A DNA stretch of 64,000 bases from Blastocatellia bacterium. GTDB taxonomy: Bacteria; Acidobacteriota; Blastocatellia; Chloracidobacteriales; JADJPF01. The stretch spans positions 1 to 64,000 of the forward strand of contig JADJPF010000013.1 in NCBI GenBank assembly GCA_016713405.1. The letters run 5' to 3'. The first letter of the stretch is position 1; every line of letters begins with the position of its first letter. The notes under the pieces were generated by a model. That model was not told the DNA's origin. It saw only the letters and a list, made by a program, of their open reading frames with translations, and made no database searches. The position numbers were made by a program, and so were the translations under genes. Shown here in pieces: positions 28,418 to 38,649 of this stretch.

Positions 28418-31400
28418 TTGTTAAAATTAATTTCTTTTCTAAAGTTAACTTCTTTGTTTCAACTAACAAAGATTTCTTTTCTTTTATGTTTTTTATTAGC
28501 CTGTACTTCTGTTGCTTTTGGACAAGCTTCTAGCTCCACGGCTGAACTGCGTGGACAAGTTACAGATTCAACAGGTGCTGTAATTGCTGGTGCTAGTGTA
28601 GTTCTTAAAGACACAACCAAAGATACAACTCGAAATACAACAACAGATGCTAATGGCAACTTTATTTTTTTAGCCATTTTACCAAGCACTTATGATGTTA
28701 CTGTTGAAGCTGTAGAGGGTTTTGCAGAAAGTACACAAACAATTGTTCTTACTGTAGGTGCGCAATCTAGTCTTCTTTTTAAGTTAAGTGCTGGTTCTAA
28801 TGTTGAAGAAATTATTGTTGTTGAAGGCAATAATGCTGTTATAGAAACAGATAGAACTCAACAATCTACAGTGATTGATGCTAGACAAATTACTAATCTT
28901 CCAATTGGACGACGTAATTATATTGATTATGCACAGCTTACACCAGGTGTTATAGACTCAGATAATATTGCTGATGCTTCAGATTTTCGCGTAGCACAAA
29001 CACCACAATCTGGACTTTCATTTGGAGGTAATAATGGTCGTGGAAATTATGTAGCGGTTGATGGTTCGGAAACAAATACTACTAGCGGTGCTGTATTACC
29101 AACCGTTAGCCAAGAAGCAGTTCAAGAATTTCAAGTTCTGCGTAATAGCTATAGTGCAGAGTTTGGCGGTGCTGCTGGAGGCATAATTAGCATTGTTTCA
29201 AAATCGGGTACAAATAACTTTCATGGCGGTGCTTTTGGATATTTTCGAGATGAGACATTAGATGCACGTAATGTTTTTGACTTTGCGCCTGGGGATAAAT
29301 CTCCTTTTAATCGTAAGCAATATGGAGGTTCATTAGGCGGGCCTTTAGTAAAAGGTAATACTTTCTTTTTTGGAGCTTTTGAAAGGTTTGAGGAAGATCA
29401 AACTACTTTTGTAAATCTTCTCAATGATCCTAATATTTTTAATATTACCCCATCACAAACAGCATTATTTAATTTTCTTGATGGAAGTTTTTTTAGTGCG
29501 GTTTCAACAGGCTTACGAAATGCTCTTACTACTACATCAACACTTTACCCAAGAACAGTAAGTCTTTTCCGCAATGCTAGCGGACAGTTTCCTTTTGAAT
29601 CAAATCAAACTAATTTTTCAGCAAGAGTTGACCGAACTTTCAGTAGTAACGATAGTGGTTATTTACGGGTCAACTTAAATGATTCTGTTTTTGAAAACCA
29701 AGCAAGTGGCGCACTTACAGCAGTTTCTAGAGGTAGAAAACTAGATAGTTTTAATGGAAATATTTCTTTATCAGAAAATCATCTTTTTAGCCCATCTATT
29801 GTTAATGAGTTAAAGTTACAATATACCTATTTTCGCTTTGAAGTAGTACCAAATGAGCAAATAGGCCCTGAAATTAATATTGAAGGTTTTGGTAACTTTG
29901 GGAGAGATATTTTTCTTCCTTCAAAAACCTATGAACGCCACTATGATATTGTAGACAATCTTTCAATAGTTAAAGGTAATCATACATTTAAGTTTGGCGG
30001 TTCAATGCTAGCTACATCAGTAGACGCTTTTAACGAAACTTTTGGAGGCGGACGCTTTAATTTTGGTGCAAATATTCCATTAGCGAATATTATTGCTGCT
30101 AATCCACAATTAGGGCCAAATGTGCTTAATGCTATAAGTGGATTTCTTACAGCAAATAACCCTGCCTTACTTCCAAGCCTAGCAACTCCAATTAATGCAC
30201 TACAAGCTTTTAACTTAAATTTACCAATAGTTTATCAACAAGGTTTTGGCGACCCATCAGACGGAGGTAATGTCTTTCGCTATGCTTTTTATGGTCAAGA
30301 CACTTGGAAAATTAGACCGAATTTTACCTTAAACTATGGTTTGCGTTATTCAATAGATGATCAAGCACTTAATATTCCAACAGATAAAAATGATATTCAA
30401 CCAAGAGTTGGATTTTCCTGGGATCCATTTTCTGATGGTAAAACTATCATTCGAGCCGGAGCAGGAATTTTTAACGGAGCAGTTATTTATTCAATAGCTA
30501 ATGTAACTTCAGAACTAGCAGGTTTTGGAGATCCTACAGAAATTAATATTGTTTTGGCTACTGCAACTTCGGGTGCTTTAGGGCTTCCTTCTTCATTTGC
30601 AGTTTACCAAAGTTTATTAGCACGTGGGATTTTAGGCGTAAGACCTATTACAGCAGCCGATCTAGCTCCATTTGGAATTAGTCCGGGCCCGGGCCGTCCT
30701 TTAGAAGTCCGTTTTCGACTTGGGCCAAATTACAGAACACCAACTACTTATCAAGCAAGTTTTGGTATTGAAAGAAACCTAGGAAAAGGATTTTCACTTG
30801 AACTTAGCTATTTATTTACTCGAGGACAAAATATTACACGTCCACGAGACATAAATCAGTTTAAGGCTACAGGCCCAGTTAATCCAATCACTGGACAAGC
30901 TACTTTTATTCGTTTTCCAACCCCAACACAAGTTGCAGCAGGCTTAACTAGTGATTTTCGCAATCCCTTACGTTTTCAAGATAATGTATATGAATCTACA
31001 GCTAAATCTTTTTACAATGCCTTTACAATTGCTGTACAACGTCGCTTTGTTAACAATTTTAGCTTAAATGCTCACTATACATTTTCAAAATCAATAGATG
31101 AAGTAACAGATTTTAATAGTGATTTTGCGGCACAAAATCCACTTAACTTATCTGCTGATCGTGCATTATCTTCTTTTGATCAACGTCATCGCGCTGTTAT
31201 TAGTGGTATTTTTTCTAGCCCAGTTAAAGGAACTTCTTTAACTGCAAAATTGCTCAAAGATTTCCAATTTGCTCCTATATTTACGGCTGGTTCAGGTCGT
31301 CCATTTAATCTATTACTTGGCTTTGATGCTAATGGAGACGGTCGTTCTCAATCTGATAGACCAGGCTCAGTAGGGCGCAATACAGGCCGAGGTGAAGAGT

Positions 31401-31651
31401 TTTATAGTTTTGATGCTAGACTTGCACGCCGTATTAATGTTAGAGAAAGTGTTTATTTTGAATTAACTTTTGAAGCCTTCAATCTTTTTAACCGCACTAA
31501 CTTTGCAGGTATCAATAACATTATTGGAACAACTAGACTTACAACTTTTGACGCAAGAGGCGATAATACTAAATCACCTACTCAACCTCTTGGCTTTACT
31601 TCAGCCGCAGCAAAACGCCAATTACAATTAGGTGTTCGCTTTACCTTCTAG
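28418..31651 (+). CDS. Oar-like TonB-dependent outer-membrane protein with CnaB-type N-terminus
   Basis: 1077 residues from a TTG start at 28418, supported by AAGGAGG seven bases upstream. A signal peptide (ISFLLCFLLACTSVAFGQ) is followed by a carboxypeptidase-regulatory/CnaB domain (AELRGQVTDSTGAVIAGASV), then a plug-like region with NGRGNYVAVDG, SAEFGGAAGGIISIVSKSGT and NNFHGGAFGYFRD. The rest is a beta-barrel ending in a C-terminal Phe (QLQLGVRFTF), the expected outer-membrane insertion signal. The family is greatly expanded in acidobacteria and is thought to bind and import complex carbohydrates or other large nutrients. No partner uptake genes are adjacent. Confidence 0.9.
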   Translation: MLKLISFLKLTSLFQLTKISFLLCFLLACTSVAFGQASSSTAELRGQVTDSTGAVIAGASVVLKDTTKDTTRNTTTDANGNFIFLAILPSTYDVTVEAVEGFAESTQTIVLTVGAQSSLLFKLSAGSNVEEIIVVEGNNAVIETDRTQQSTVIDARQITNLPIGRRNYIDYAQLTPGVIDSDNIADASDFRVAQTPQSGLSFGGNNGRGNYVAVDGSETNTTSGAVLPTVSQEAVQEFQVLRNSYSAEFGGAAGGIISIVSKSGTNNFHGGAFGYFRDETLDARNVFDFAPGDKSPFNRKQYGGSLGGPLVKGNTFFFGAFERFEEDQTTFVNLLNDPNIFNITPSQTALFNFLDGSFFSAVSTGLRNALTTTSTLYPRTVSLFRNASGQFPFESNQTNFSARVDRTFSSNDSGYLRVNLNDSVFENQASGALTAVSRGRKLDSFNGNISLSENHLFSPSIVNELKLQYTYFRFEVVPNEQIGPEINIEGFGNFGRDIFLPSKTYERHYDIVDNLSIVKGNHTFKFGGSMLATSVDAFNETFGGGRFNFGANIPLANIIAANPQLGPNVLNAISGFLTANNPALLPSLATPINALQAFNLNLPIVYQQGFGDPSDGGNVFRYAFYGQDTWKIRPNFTLNYGLRYSIDDQALNIPTDKNDIQPRVGFSWDPFSDGKTIIRAGAGIFNGAVIYSIANVTSELAGFGDPTEINIVLATATSGALGLPSSFAVYQSLLARGILGVRPITAADLAPFGISPGPGRPLEVRFRLGPNYRTPTTYQASFGIERNLGKGFSLELSYLFTRGQNITRPRDINQFKATGPVNPITGQATFIRFPTPTQVAAGLTSDFRNPLRFQDNVYESTAKSFYNAFTIAVQRRFVNNFSLNAHYTFSKSIDEVTDFNSDFAAQNPLNLSADRALSSFDQRHRAVISGIFSSPVKGTSLTAKLLKDFQFAPIFTAGSGRPFNLLLGFDANGDGRSQSDRPGSVGRNTGRGEEFYSFDARLARRINVRESVYFELTFEAFNLFNRTNFAGINNIIGTTRLTTFDARGDNTKSPTQPLGFTSAAAKRQLQLGVRFTF

Positions 31652-31658
31652 TTTAAGC

Positions 31659-31692
31659 TTGAGAACCTAAGACACTTATCTTAGGTTCTCAA
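31659..31692. terminator. Bidirectional terminator between the Oar-like gene and glnE
   Basis: A perfect 14-bp stem, TTGAGAACCTAAGA and its complement, with a six-base loop CACTTA. It overlaps the end of glnE and serves both convergent genes. Confidence 0.8.
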
Positions 31693-34620
31693 AATTACTT
31701 TAAAACCTCTTAAGCAATAATTTTCCTGATAAACTTGCCGAATTAATGATAGATGTTGCTGATAATCGTTATTAAAGTTAGCCTCATCTTGATAACTAAG
31801 CTGTTTAGCGATTTCCATCCTTTGACTAGCATTATGAGGCAGAAATGTTTGTGGGCGTTCAAGTTGCAAGCGTAGTTGATGATCAAGAAGTCTTAAAAAT
31901 CCATAACCTTGACTAAGTATTTGTTTTTGTTCTGAAGTTAATAAATTTTTTTCAGCTAAATGTGTAATTAATGCTAGAGTTCCGCGCGTTTCTGGATCTG
32001 CTATTTTGTGTTTTAGCTGTAGGTAACGTGTTACAAAATAAACATCCAACATTCCACCAGCACCAAACTTAAAGTCAATTTCACGCCCTTTTTGTGTTTC
32101 TAAACGCTTTCGGATGTCGTCGATTTCTGTTGCTAAATTGGTAAGGTAATTTTCATTTTTTGAAAAAATTATTTCTGGAACTTGAGATTCTACTTGTTTA
32201 CAGAATTCTGTTTGTCCAACTACAGCATGAGCCTTTAGATAAGCCATTAATTCCCAAACCGCAGCACGTTCTTGTAAATAATTTTGTAAATTTTCAAAGC
32301 TTGTTGCTAAAAGTCCATTTTTGCCATCAGGACGCAACCTTAAATCTACACGGTAAAGAGTGCCTTCACGCTTTAATGTGGAAAGAATTTGAATAATAAG
32401 CTCTACTAGCTTAGAAAAGAATTCTCGATTACAAATTTCTTCTACTGCTTCACCTGTAGAATCAGAATAAATAAAAACAATGTCCAAGTCCGAATGATAA
32501 TCTATTCCACAATGTCCAAGCCGACCTAGGCCTAAAATACTGTAAGTTATAGGGTTTTGCGTTGGTGTATAGCGTTCTAACAAGTTGCTAAGAGCCAGGT
32601 TTGTAGCAAGTTCTAAACAAACTTCAGCTAGTGAGGTTTGAACTAAATTTATTTGCCTTAATTCTTGTAGAGCTTTATTAAAATTAGTTATAGGTTTTAA
32701 TACATCATAGCAACCTAGTTTAATAATTTCTTGGTGCCAGCAAATCCGAAATTTAATCATAGCTTCATCTAGTGATAAATTAGCTAGTGAAGATGAAAGA
32801 TTTTGGTAAATGCTTTCTCTTGTTATAGATATAGGATCAATTAATTCTTGACCTAGTGAATTAATTAAATAAGGTTGGGAAATTAGTAGTTGAATTAAAT
32901 ATTGACTATTACCACTAATGACGGTTAGCTTTTGAAGTTGTTCTTTTGTAAGAAATTCTAAAGATTTACTTGTTTCTGTTGATGCAGAAAGAGCAAAATC
33001 TTTTAAGCGGCGTAAAGCTCTTGCAGAATTTATTGATAAATTTAGCCCTTCAGCAATGGCTTCAGCTATTGCTGTTTGGGATAAAGATATTTTAGATGCT
33101 AGCTCTAAAATAGTTTCTTGAAATAGTTCTTCTAAATTAGCAATAGGTACAATTAGGTTTTTTTGAGTCCTACTAGAAATGTTTAATACGGCTGGGTCTA
33201 ATGAGCTAAACTTATTAGTTTCTTTTATTTGTGTTTGACCAAAAACCCTTTGGTAAATACTTTGTACATTTTGACAATGATTTTGTAAGACTTGATCAAA
33301 AGCAGGGTAATTTTCAAAACCACAACGATGAGCAAGCAAAAGTAATTTTTCTTCACTAGTTGGAAGGCTATGAGTTTGTAGCCCATGTTCCATTTGCAAG
33401 CGGTGTTCAACCGTTCGTAAAAATGTGTAAGCTTGGGCTAGTTGTGTATGTTCATAGTCGCTAATTAAATTTTTATCTGCTAGTCTTTGTAGACCAATTA
33501 AAGTTTGTGGGGCGCGTAACCAAGAATCTTTTCCACCATAACAAATCTGCAAGGCTTGAATAATAAATTCAATTTCCCTAATTCCACCTTTGCCAAGCTT
33601 AACATTATAGCCACCAGAACGTTTTGCTACATCCCGATCAATCTTTTCTTTGGTTTGTTGTACAGATTTTAAGGCTTCAATTAATGGCTCAGGCTTGTAA
33701 ATTTGGTCTTTTAGTTCTGATAATAATTTTTCTACTAAAGTTTCATCTCCAGCACAAGCACGCGCACGAATTAGGGCTTGACGTTCCCAATTTTGAGCTT
33801 CTTTTCTGTAATAGCGAAGCATTTCAGCTAGTGAAACAACTAAATCACCTTCTCGACCTCTAGGCCGCAACCGAAGGTCAATACGAAAAACTGCCCCTTC
33901 TCCTACTAGCGAAGAGCTAATTGTTTTAACTATGGATTCTGCCAGTTTGGTAAAAAAATATTTGTTAGAAACTGTTTCTTTAGTTCCAGCAGTTTCTCCA
34001 TCCGATGAATAAATGAATATTAAATCTATGTCTGATGAATAATTAAGCTCAAAACTGCCTAATTTTCCTAGTCCAATAATTGCAAACTCAGCCGCAACAA
34101 AACGGCCCCGCTCATCAAGAATTTGTGGACGACCATAACGGCTTAACAAAGGTTGATAACAAACTTGTAGTGTTCTACTCAAAACACTATCAGCTAAATT
34201 AGATAATTCTGCTGTGACTTCAGAAAGCGTTGCTAGTTTTAGACAATCTCTTAGGTAAATTCTTAAAAGCTCACGTCGCTTAAATCTTGCTAAACGTGCA
34301 GGTTCACTTAAGGTTGAATTAATTGCTACAAACCGCGCCAAGTCTTCTAATAAAGCTTCTTTGTCTTTTAGTTTTGTTAAATCTTTATCTTTTTCTCTTG
34401 CTAACCAGGAAATATATTCTGGTCGTTGAAGTAAGCTTTCAGAAAGCAAATTGCTATAACTAGCTAAAGTACATAAATTTGCCATTAGATCTTGATTGCT
34501 AAGATATCTAGTAGCTACTGTTGGGTGTTCTTCAAAAAGGCGTTCTATAAAAACACGAACGCTATTTGAGTCTGGTAGCGTGTCAATAAATTGTTCAAGA
34601 TCTAAAGACAATTTAAGCAT
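31681..34620 (-). CDS. glnE: Bifunctional glutamine synthetase adenylyltransferase/adenylyl-removing enzyme
   Basis: 979 residues, full length. Two nucleotidyltransferase modules are visible: the N-terminal adenylyl-removing one with GLGKLGSFELNYSSDIDLIF and the C-terminal adenylylating one with GLGRLGHCGIDYHSDLDIVF. Each is followed by a helical domain with VDLRLRPDG or IDLRLRPRG and a GRGGIREIEF-like segment (LGKGGIREIEFIIQALQ). It controls glutamine synthetase activity by reversible AMP addition in response to nitrogen state and PII. No glnA or glnB is in the window. The gene lies 34 bases after the Yip1 gene. Confidence 0.95.
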   Translation of the reverse strand: MLKLSLDLEQFIDTLPDSNSVRVFIERLFEEHPTVATRYLSNQDLMANLCTLASYSNLLSESLLQRPEYISWLAREKDKDLTKLKDKEALLEDLARFVAINSTLSEPARLARFKRRELLRIYLRDCLKLATLSEVTAELSNLADSVLSRTLQVCYQPLLSRYGRPQILDERGRFVAAEFAIIGLGKLGSFELNYSSDIDLIFIYSSDGETAGTKETVSNKYFFTKLAESIVKTISSSLVGEGAVFRIDLRLRPRGREGDLVVSLAEMLRYYRKEAQNWERQALIRARACAGDETLVEKLLSELKDQIYKPEPLIEALKSVQQTKEKIDRDVAKRSGGYNVKLGKGGIREIEFIIQALQICYGGKDSWLRAPQTLIGLQRLADKNLISDYEHTQLAQAYTFLRTVEHRLQMEHGLQTHSLPTSEEKLLLLAHRCGFENYPAFDQVLQNHCQNVQSIYQRVFGQTQIKETNKFSSLDPAVLNISSRTQKNLIVPIANLEELFQETILELASKISLSQTAIAEAIAEGLNLSINSARALRRLKDFALSASTETSKSLEFLTKEQLQKLTVISGNSQYLIQLLISQPYLINSLGQELIDPISITRESIYQNLSSSLANLSLDEAMIKFRICWHQEIIKLGCYDVLKPITNFNKALQELRQINLVQTSLAEVCLELATNLALSNLLERYTPTQNPITYSILGLGRLGHCGIDYHSDLDIVFIYSDSTGEAVEEICNREFFSKLVELIIQILSTLKREGTLYRVDLRLRPDGKNGLLATSFENLQNYLQERAAVWELMAYLKAHAVVGQTEFCKQVESQVPEIIFSKNENYLTNLATEIDDIRKRLETQKGREIDFKFGAGGMLDVYFVTRYLQLKHKIADPETRGTLALITHLAEKNLLTSEQKQILSQGYGFLRLLDHQLRLQLERPQTFLPHNASQRMEIAKQLSYQDEANFNNDYQQHLSLIRQVYQENYCLRGFKVILRT

Positions 34621-34654
34621 AGTGGTTAACTAAATAAGATTTTTAGTAATATTG

Positions 34655-35419
34655 CTACTGCTGCATAAACTCCCATAAACCAAAAACTATGGCAGTGGCA
34701 AAACCTCTAGAAAGATTTTTAGAGATAGCAGGAAGCCCTATTGTTAGTAAAATTAATGCCCAAATAGTGAAAATATCCAATTGTGTTAGTGCCGCAACTA
34801 AAGCTTTGTTAGAACCTGCTGGAAGTAACATTCCTGGGTTAGTAGTAATTAGCGTGCCTTTGGTAAGATCAAAGCTTGAAGGGTCTTTAATAAACACAAT
34901 CAACACGTTTAAGCTTAGTTGGATAGCTAATGTTACAGTACAAAAAATATGTGCAACAAGGGAAAAAACCTTTTTATATTGTGTTTGTCCCCCCATCAAT
35001 GTTACACCACCATAAAAAATTAATGCCAAAATCATAGGAACTGCTATAGAAGAAACCATTGGGCTAATATAGCTAAGATAGGGTGCAGCCTTTGCAGCAG
35101 TTTTGATTTGTGTGTCAAATTGCTCTTTTTGATCAGGTGGAAGATCCTTATAACTTTTACCTTGTTTTTCTAATTGTTCAGAGAAAACTTTTTCATAAAG
35201 TGCTTCCCATTTAACATTAAGCTTGTACAAGATAATTGCTGTACTACCTAAAGAAATAATTATAGATAAAACTACAGGGACGATTACACCAGGGACTAAA
35301 CCTATATCCTTAAATGTTTCACTAGGGGATATAAGAGTGCCAATAATGCGTTCAATTGGCCCAAGTTTTGCTGTAGGTGGAGTAATTTCTTGTTTTACTT
35401 CTGTTTGTTCTTCAGACAT
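34655..35419 (-). CDS. Yip1-domain membrane protein
   Basis: 254 residues. The N-terminal soluble part has GPIERIIGTLISPSETFKDI, which is the usual entry to bacterial Yip1 domains. Five hydrophobic segments follow (for example VIVPVVLSIIISLGSTAIIL and the last IWALILLTIGLPAIS). It is an inner-membrane protein; bacterial Yip1 proteins have no settled function. It is probably co-transcribed with glnE. Confidence 0.8.
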   Translation of the reverse strand: MSEEQTEVKQEITPPTAKLGPIERIIGTLISPSETFKDIGLVPGVIVPVVLSIIISLGSTAIILYKLNVKWEALYEKVFSEQLEKQGKSYKDLPPDQKEQFDTQIKTAAKAAPYLSYISPMVSSIAVPMILALIFYGGVTLMGGQTQYKKVFSLVAHIFCTVTLAIQLSLNVLIVFIKDPSSFDLTKGTLITTNPGMLLPAGSNKALVAALTQLDIFTIWALILLTIGLPAISKNLSRGFATAIVFGLWEFMQQ

Positions 35420-35466
35420 AAAAGCTCCTCATTTTTTAGGATTGGCGAGAGGTTTATCAAAATTGC

Positions 35467-35712
35467 TTATTTGACCAGCAATTGCCAACGTGTTTGCTCA
35501 AAAAATGGTTCTTTAAGCTTTAGCAAATTAGTTATTTGTAGATTAAGTTTAATGGTAATTTCTTGCTTAGCTAAATTAACACCAGGCTCTACAACTCCTA
35601 AACTAGAGTAACTAGCAATTAGATCTTTTACCATTTGTTGTAATTTATTTTGGTCAATTGTTAAGCGATATTGCAATTTATAACCGATTTGATCGCCAAT
35701 TTGTTGCATCAA
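35467..35712 (-). CDS. Short protein of unknown function, possibly N-terminally truncated
   Basis: 81 residues from an ATG at 35712. The frame stays open and protein-like for about 30 more codons upstream (ELSFITAKIGKRYEELMQQ) to a stop near 35792 with no good start. Either the start is a rare codon or the upstream part was lost through a frame break. Soluble, amphipathic, no known domain. It lies 47 bases before the Yip1 gene on the same strand. Confidence 0.4.
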   Translation of the reverse strand: MMQQIGDQIGYKLQYRLTIDQNKLQQMVKDLIASYSSLGVVEPGVNLAKQEITIKLNLQITNLLKLKEPFFEQTRWQLLVK

Positions 35713-35799
35713 TTCTTCATATCTTTTGCCAATTTTAGCAGTAATAAAGCTTAGCTCAATGGTTTTAGCTTTTAACCTTGCTTTAATTAATTACAGTGT

Positions 35800-36215
35800 A
35801 AACTAAATGTTCTAATATTTTAATCTTAAGCCCCAACTGGGTGATAGATATGTAGTGTAGGGTTTCAACGCTACGTATGATTTAAGTTACAGTGCATTAA
35901 TTAGTAACAACAGTGTTATTAACTATTTGAATTATTGGAAATGGAATTTAATATTAAATCCTATTTAAGTTTGGAAATTATTTTTTATTATTTCTAGTCA
36001 AAACCTAGAGACTTATTTAAAAAGTAAGATTGTAAAAGGAAAAGTTATAAAGAAGAAATAACGATTAAAAAATATATTAAATTAGTGATGTAGAGTTGGT
36101 TATAACATTACTTATATAAGGATAATAAGATATAGATACCTTAAAAATAAAGGAAATCTTAGAAATATTTTTAATATTTCCAAGATAATTTAAGACTAAG
36201 CAATATTGCTAGTAT
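35800..36215. other. AT-rich intergenic region with one weak hairpin
   Basis: About 415 bases with no gene. At 36158-36184 an imperfect stem (CTTAGAAATATT/AATATTTCCAAG) lies just beyond the stop of the Met-rich protein gene and might be its terminator on the minus strand, although the T-run is poor. Confidence 0.4.
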
Positions 36216-36770
36216 TTATTTATCAAATTTTACATCTATGTAGACGTAAGGAATCTCTCCACTTACAGGTTTGCTTTCCCAACTACTTTTATCATCATAC
36301 TCTATTTTTAGTATATGAATACCAATTTTAGCCGTTGCTGGAGAGGATTTAGAGTCTAATGAAACCGCTTCTTTGATAGTTTCTTCACCATTAGCTTTAA
36401 TTTTTTTACTTGACTTAAATTGTTTAACTATAGTTTCTTTGTTTTTATTGGTATAACAAGATTCCCAATATATATTAGAAACATTTTGAGTTGCGATGTT
36501 TTTTGACTTCATCACAAATACTAATCTTTGTTCATCATTGGCTGAAAAAGGGCCTGTTCCCCCAGAACTATTACTCATACTTCCCATACTATCCATACCG
36601 CCGCTCATGTTACCCATACTGCCCATAGATGATTGAACTTTTGTTAAATTAGACAAAGTAATCTTCACATCTTTGATTTCTAAAGGACAGTTAAATGTTA
36701 AATTTTGATTAGCAGTTAAAGGAAGCGCAAAAAACACAATAATTAAAATAGCACTAAAAATGCGTAACAT
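36216..36770 (-). CDS. Secreted protein with a Met/Gly/Ser-rich linker, unknown function
   Basis: About 184 residues from the ATG at 36770, which has GAGGG four bases upstream. An upstream in-frame start at 36857 would put a second hydrophobic stretch before the signal peptide and is less likely. Signal peptide LRIFSAILIIVFFALPLTA. Residues about 45-75 form a low-complexity linker (SSMGSMGNMSGGMDSMGSMS) with six methionines. The rest is a beta-rich domain ending VYIDVKFDK. Met-rich exported linkers can bind copper(I), but no His/Cys partner or copper gene is seen, so this is only a possibility. Confidence 0.65.
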   Translation of the reverse strand: MLRIFSAILIIVFFALPLTANQNLTFNCPLEIKDVKITLSNLTKVQSSMGSMGNMSGGMDSMGSMSNSSGGTGPFSANDEQRLVFVMKSKNIATQNVSNIYWESCYTNKNKETIVKQFKSSKKIKANGEETIKEAVSLDSKSSPATAKIGIHILKIEYDDKSSWESKPVSGEIPYVYIDVKFDK

Positions 36771-37139
36771 AATGCCCTCAAATAAAATGAATAAAATAAT
36801 GATTTTTAAGAATTGTGAGGAAAATGCAATTATAAAGAATTTATTAACATAAGACAATTCTTTATATCTAATTTATTTTAAGCATAAAATAGATGCAATT
36901 AATAATAAGCATTATAACGGACGTGTATTTATTAGTAAATATATAGATTTTATAATTAAAAATTTTTATTTTATCCGAGTATGAACAACTTTGTCCCAGA
37001 AGCGGGCACCTAAAATTAGCTAAATTTTGCCTTAAGTTTCCTAAACCTACTAAGATAAACACTTAACACACTTCTATTTTATGGCACAGAATTTGTTTAG
37101 TCTCTCTATGGGTTTATCTAAAAGGAAAGGGGTAAGGTT

Positions 37140-37787
37140 ATGAGAAAAGGCCGTCGTTTAGCAATTAAATGGTCATTATTGGCATTCTTAATCTTAGGAT
37201 TAATGAGCCTTGAAGGTGTTAAAAACTTCTTTTTTATTGATTCTCAAACACAATCCTATCACCTAACAAAGGATTTTTTAAGTCAGTGGCAAGGTGTTAA
37301 TGAAAAACTCTTAGCAATGGCTGAAGATTTTCCAGCAGATCGTTATTCTTTTCGCCCTGATTGCAAGACTCGTAGCTTTGCAGAACAAATGTTGCATGTT
37401 GCTAACCATAACAAATCATTTGTTAATGTTGTAAATGGTGTAGATCAAGATTTTGCTTTGTCTATCAAAGATTACTCAACAAAAACAGAAATTGTTGAAG
37501 TACTAAAAGAATCTATAACAGAAGGCTCAGAATTAATTGCTAAAACTAATGATACAGAAATTAAACAAGAATACTGGGCAAAATCTGTTATCCATACAGG
37601 TGAACTTTACGGGCAACTACTTGTTTATTATCAACTTAATGGGCTAACTCCACCAATTACAAAAGAAGCCAGAAATTCTATTAATGCTAGTGAAGAAAAT
37701 GCTAGTGCGTGTCAACGATTGTTAAAAAAAGCTGATTGTTCTATAACACGCCCTAGCTTAAAACTAGGAAAATTGTTTGGATTTTAA
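37140..37787 (+). CDS. DinB-family protein with N-terminal membrane anchor
   Basis: 215 residues. An N-terminal hydrophobic segment (WSLLAFLILGLMSLEGV) precedes a DinB-like four-helix domain: LSQWQGVNEKLLAMAEDFP, SFAEQMLHVANHN (first metal His and the HVxNH-type pattern) and ELYGQLLVYYQLNGLTPP at the C-terminal helix. DinB/YfiT-like proteins bind a divalent metal through three His; some are thiol-dependent S-transferases. A purine tract GGAAAGG precedes the ATG. Its stop is two bases from the convergent plsC-like stop. Confidence 0.75.
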   Translation: MRKGRRLAIKWSLLAFLILGLMSLEGVKNFFFIDSQTQSYHLTKDFLSQWQGVNEKLLAMAEDFPADRYSFRPDCKTRSFAEQMLHVANHNKSFVNVVNGVDQDFALSIKDYSTKTEIVEVLKESITEGSELIAKTNDTEIKQEYWAKSVIHTGELYGQLLVYYQLNGLTPPITKEARNSINASEENASACQRLLKKADCSITRPSLKLGKLFGF

Positions 37788-37788
37788 G

Positions 37789-38630
37789 TTATTTCTCTTT
37801 TGGTTTTAGAGCTTTTATTTCACTAATTACTTCATCTGCAATACCCTTAAAAAGACCATATTGCTCACCTGGATCTGTAGGCATAGGGTAATTTACCCAC
37901 TCAGTCAAATCTAAAGGTTTACCAATAATAATATTTACTGTACGAAAAGCACGAGGAATAATACGGCCTACACCTAAAACTTCATCCATTCCAATCATTC
38001 TTACAGGTATTACTTTAGGGCGTGCCAGGTAAATCATTTTGCCTACACCAGTTTTCCTTCTCCCATTTCACCGCCACGGGATCGAGTTCCTTCTGGAAAA
38101 ACTACCACAATATTATGTTTTAAGAGTTCGACCCATTTTTCTACTTGACCCATATCGTGGGTTTTTCTATCTACAGGGTAGGCGCGTAGATGAGTAAAAA
38201 AATGTTTTCCTAAAATACTCATCACTTTATCTTTTAATTTACGGGAAGCAGGGTCGCCAAAGAAATTTTTACGATCTGCTAGATTAACAGGTAAATATTC
38301 TGGCTGAAAAAATACTTTAGGCAGGTAAACGGCTGTTTCAAAAGCAAAATTATCTAGCATTGAGTTGTGATTTAGACAATATAAGACATTTTCATGTTCG
38401 CTTGGAATGTTTTCTAGCCCTTCAATTTTAACTCGATTCATTAGCCGAAATATTACATATGAACTAAGAGCAGTTATTCCTAAAGCTACACCAAAGCCTA
38501 AACCTACTTTGGTTGTCATTGATGCGCCAATTAATGGCTTAGATTCACTTTTAACTAATGGTTTAGATTCTTTATTTTCAAGATCTTCTTGCTCTTTGTT
38601 AGCTAAATCTTTGTTTTTTTGATCAGACAT
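37789..38630 (-). CDS. 1-acyl-sn-glycerol-3-phosphate acyltransferase (PlsC family), one frame break
   Basis: Two frames make one acyltransferase of about 278 residues. The first (38630-38043) has a charged, lysine-rich leader, a membrane segment (GLGFGVALGITALSSYVIF), the catalytic NHNSMLD motif (H-x4-D) and VVFPEGTRSRGG. The second (38037-37789) supplies VIPVRMIGMDEVLG and NIIIGKPLDL, the last conserved block. A one-base shift near 38040 separates them. It acylates lysophosphatidic acid or a related acceptor in phospholipid synthesis. The 50-residue charged leader is longer than usual. Confidence 0.85.
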
Positions 38631-38649
38631 AATAGCTCCTACATTAAGA

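Noticed and set aside
36868..37062. 64-codon minus-strand frame
   Set aside because: Low-complexity AT-rich codons, no ribosome-binding site and no family match.
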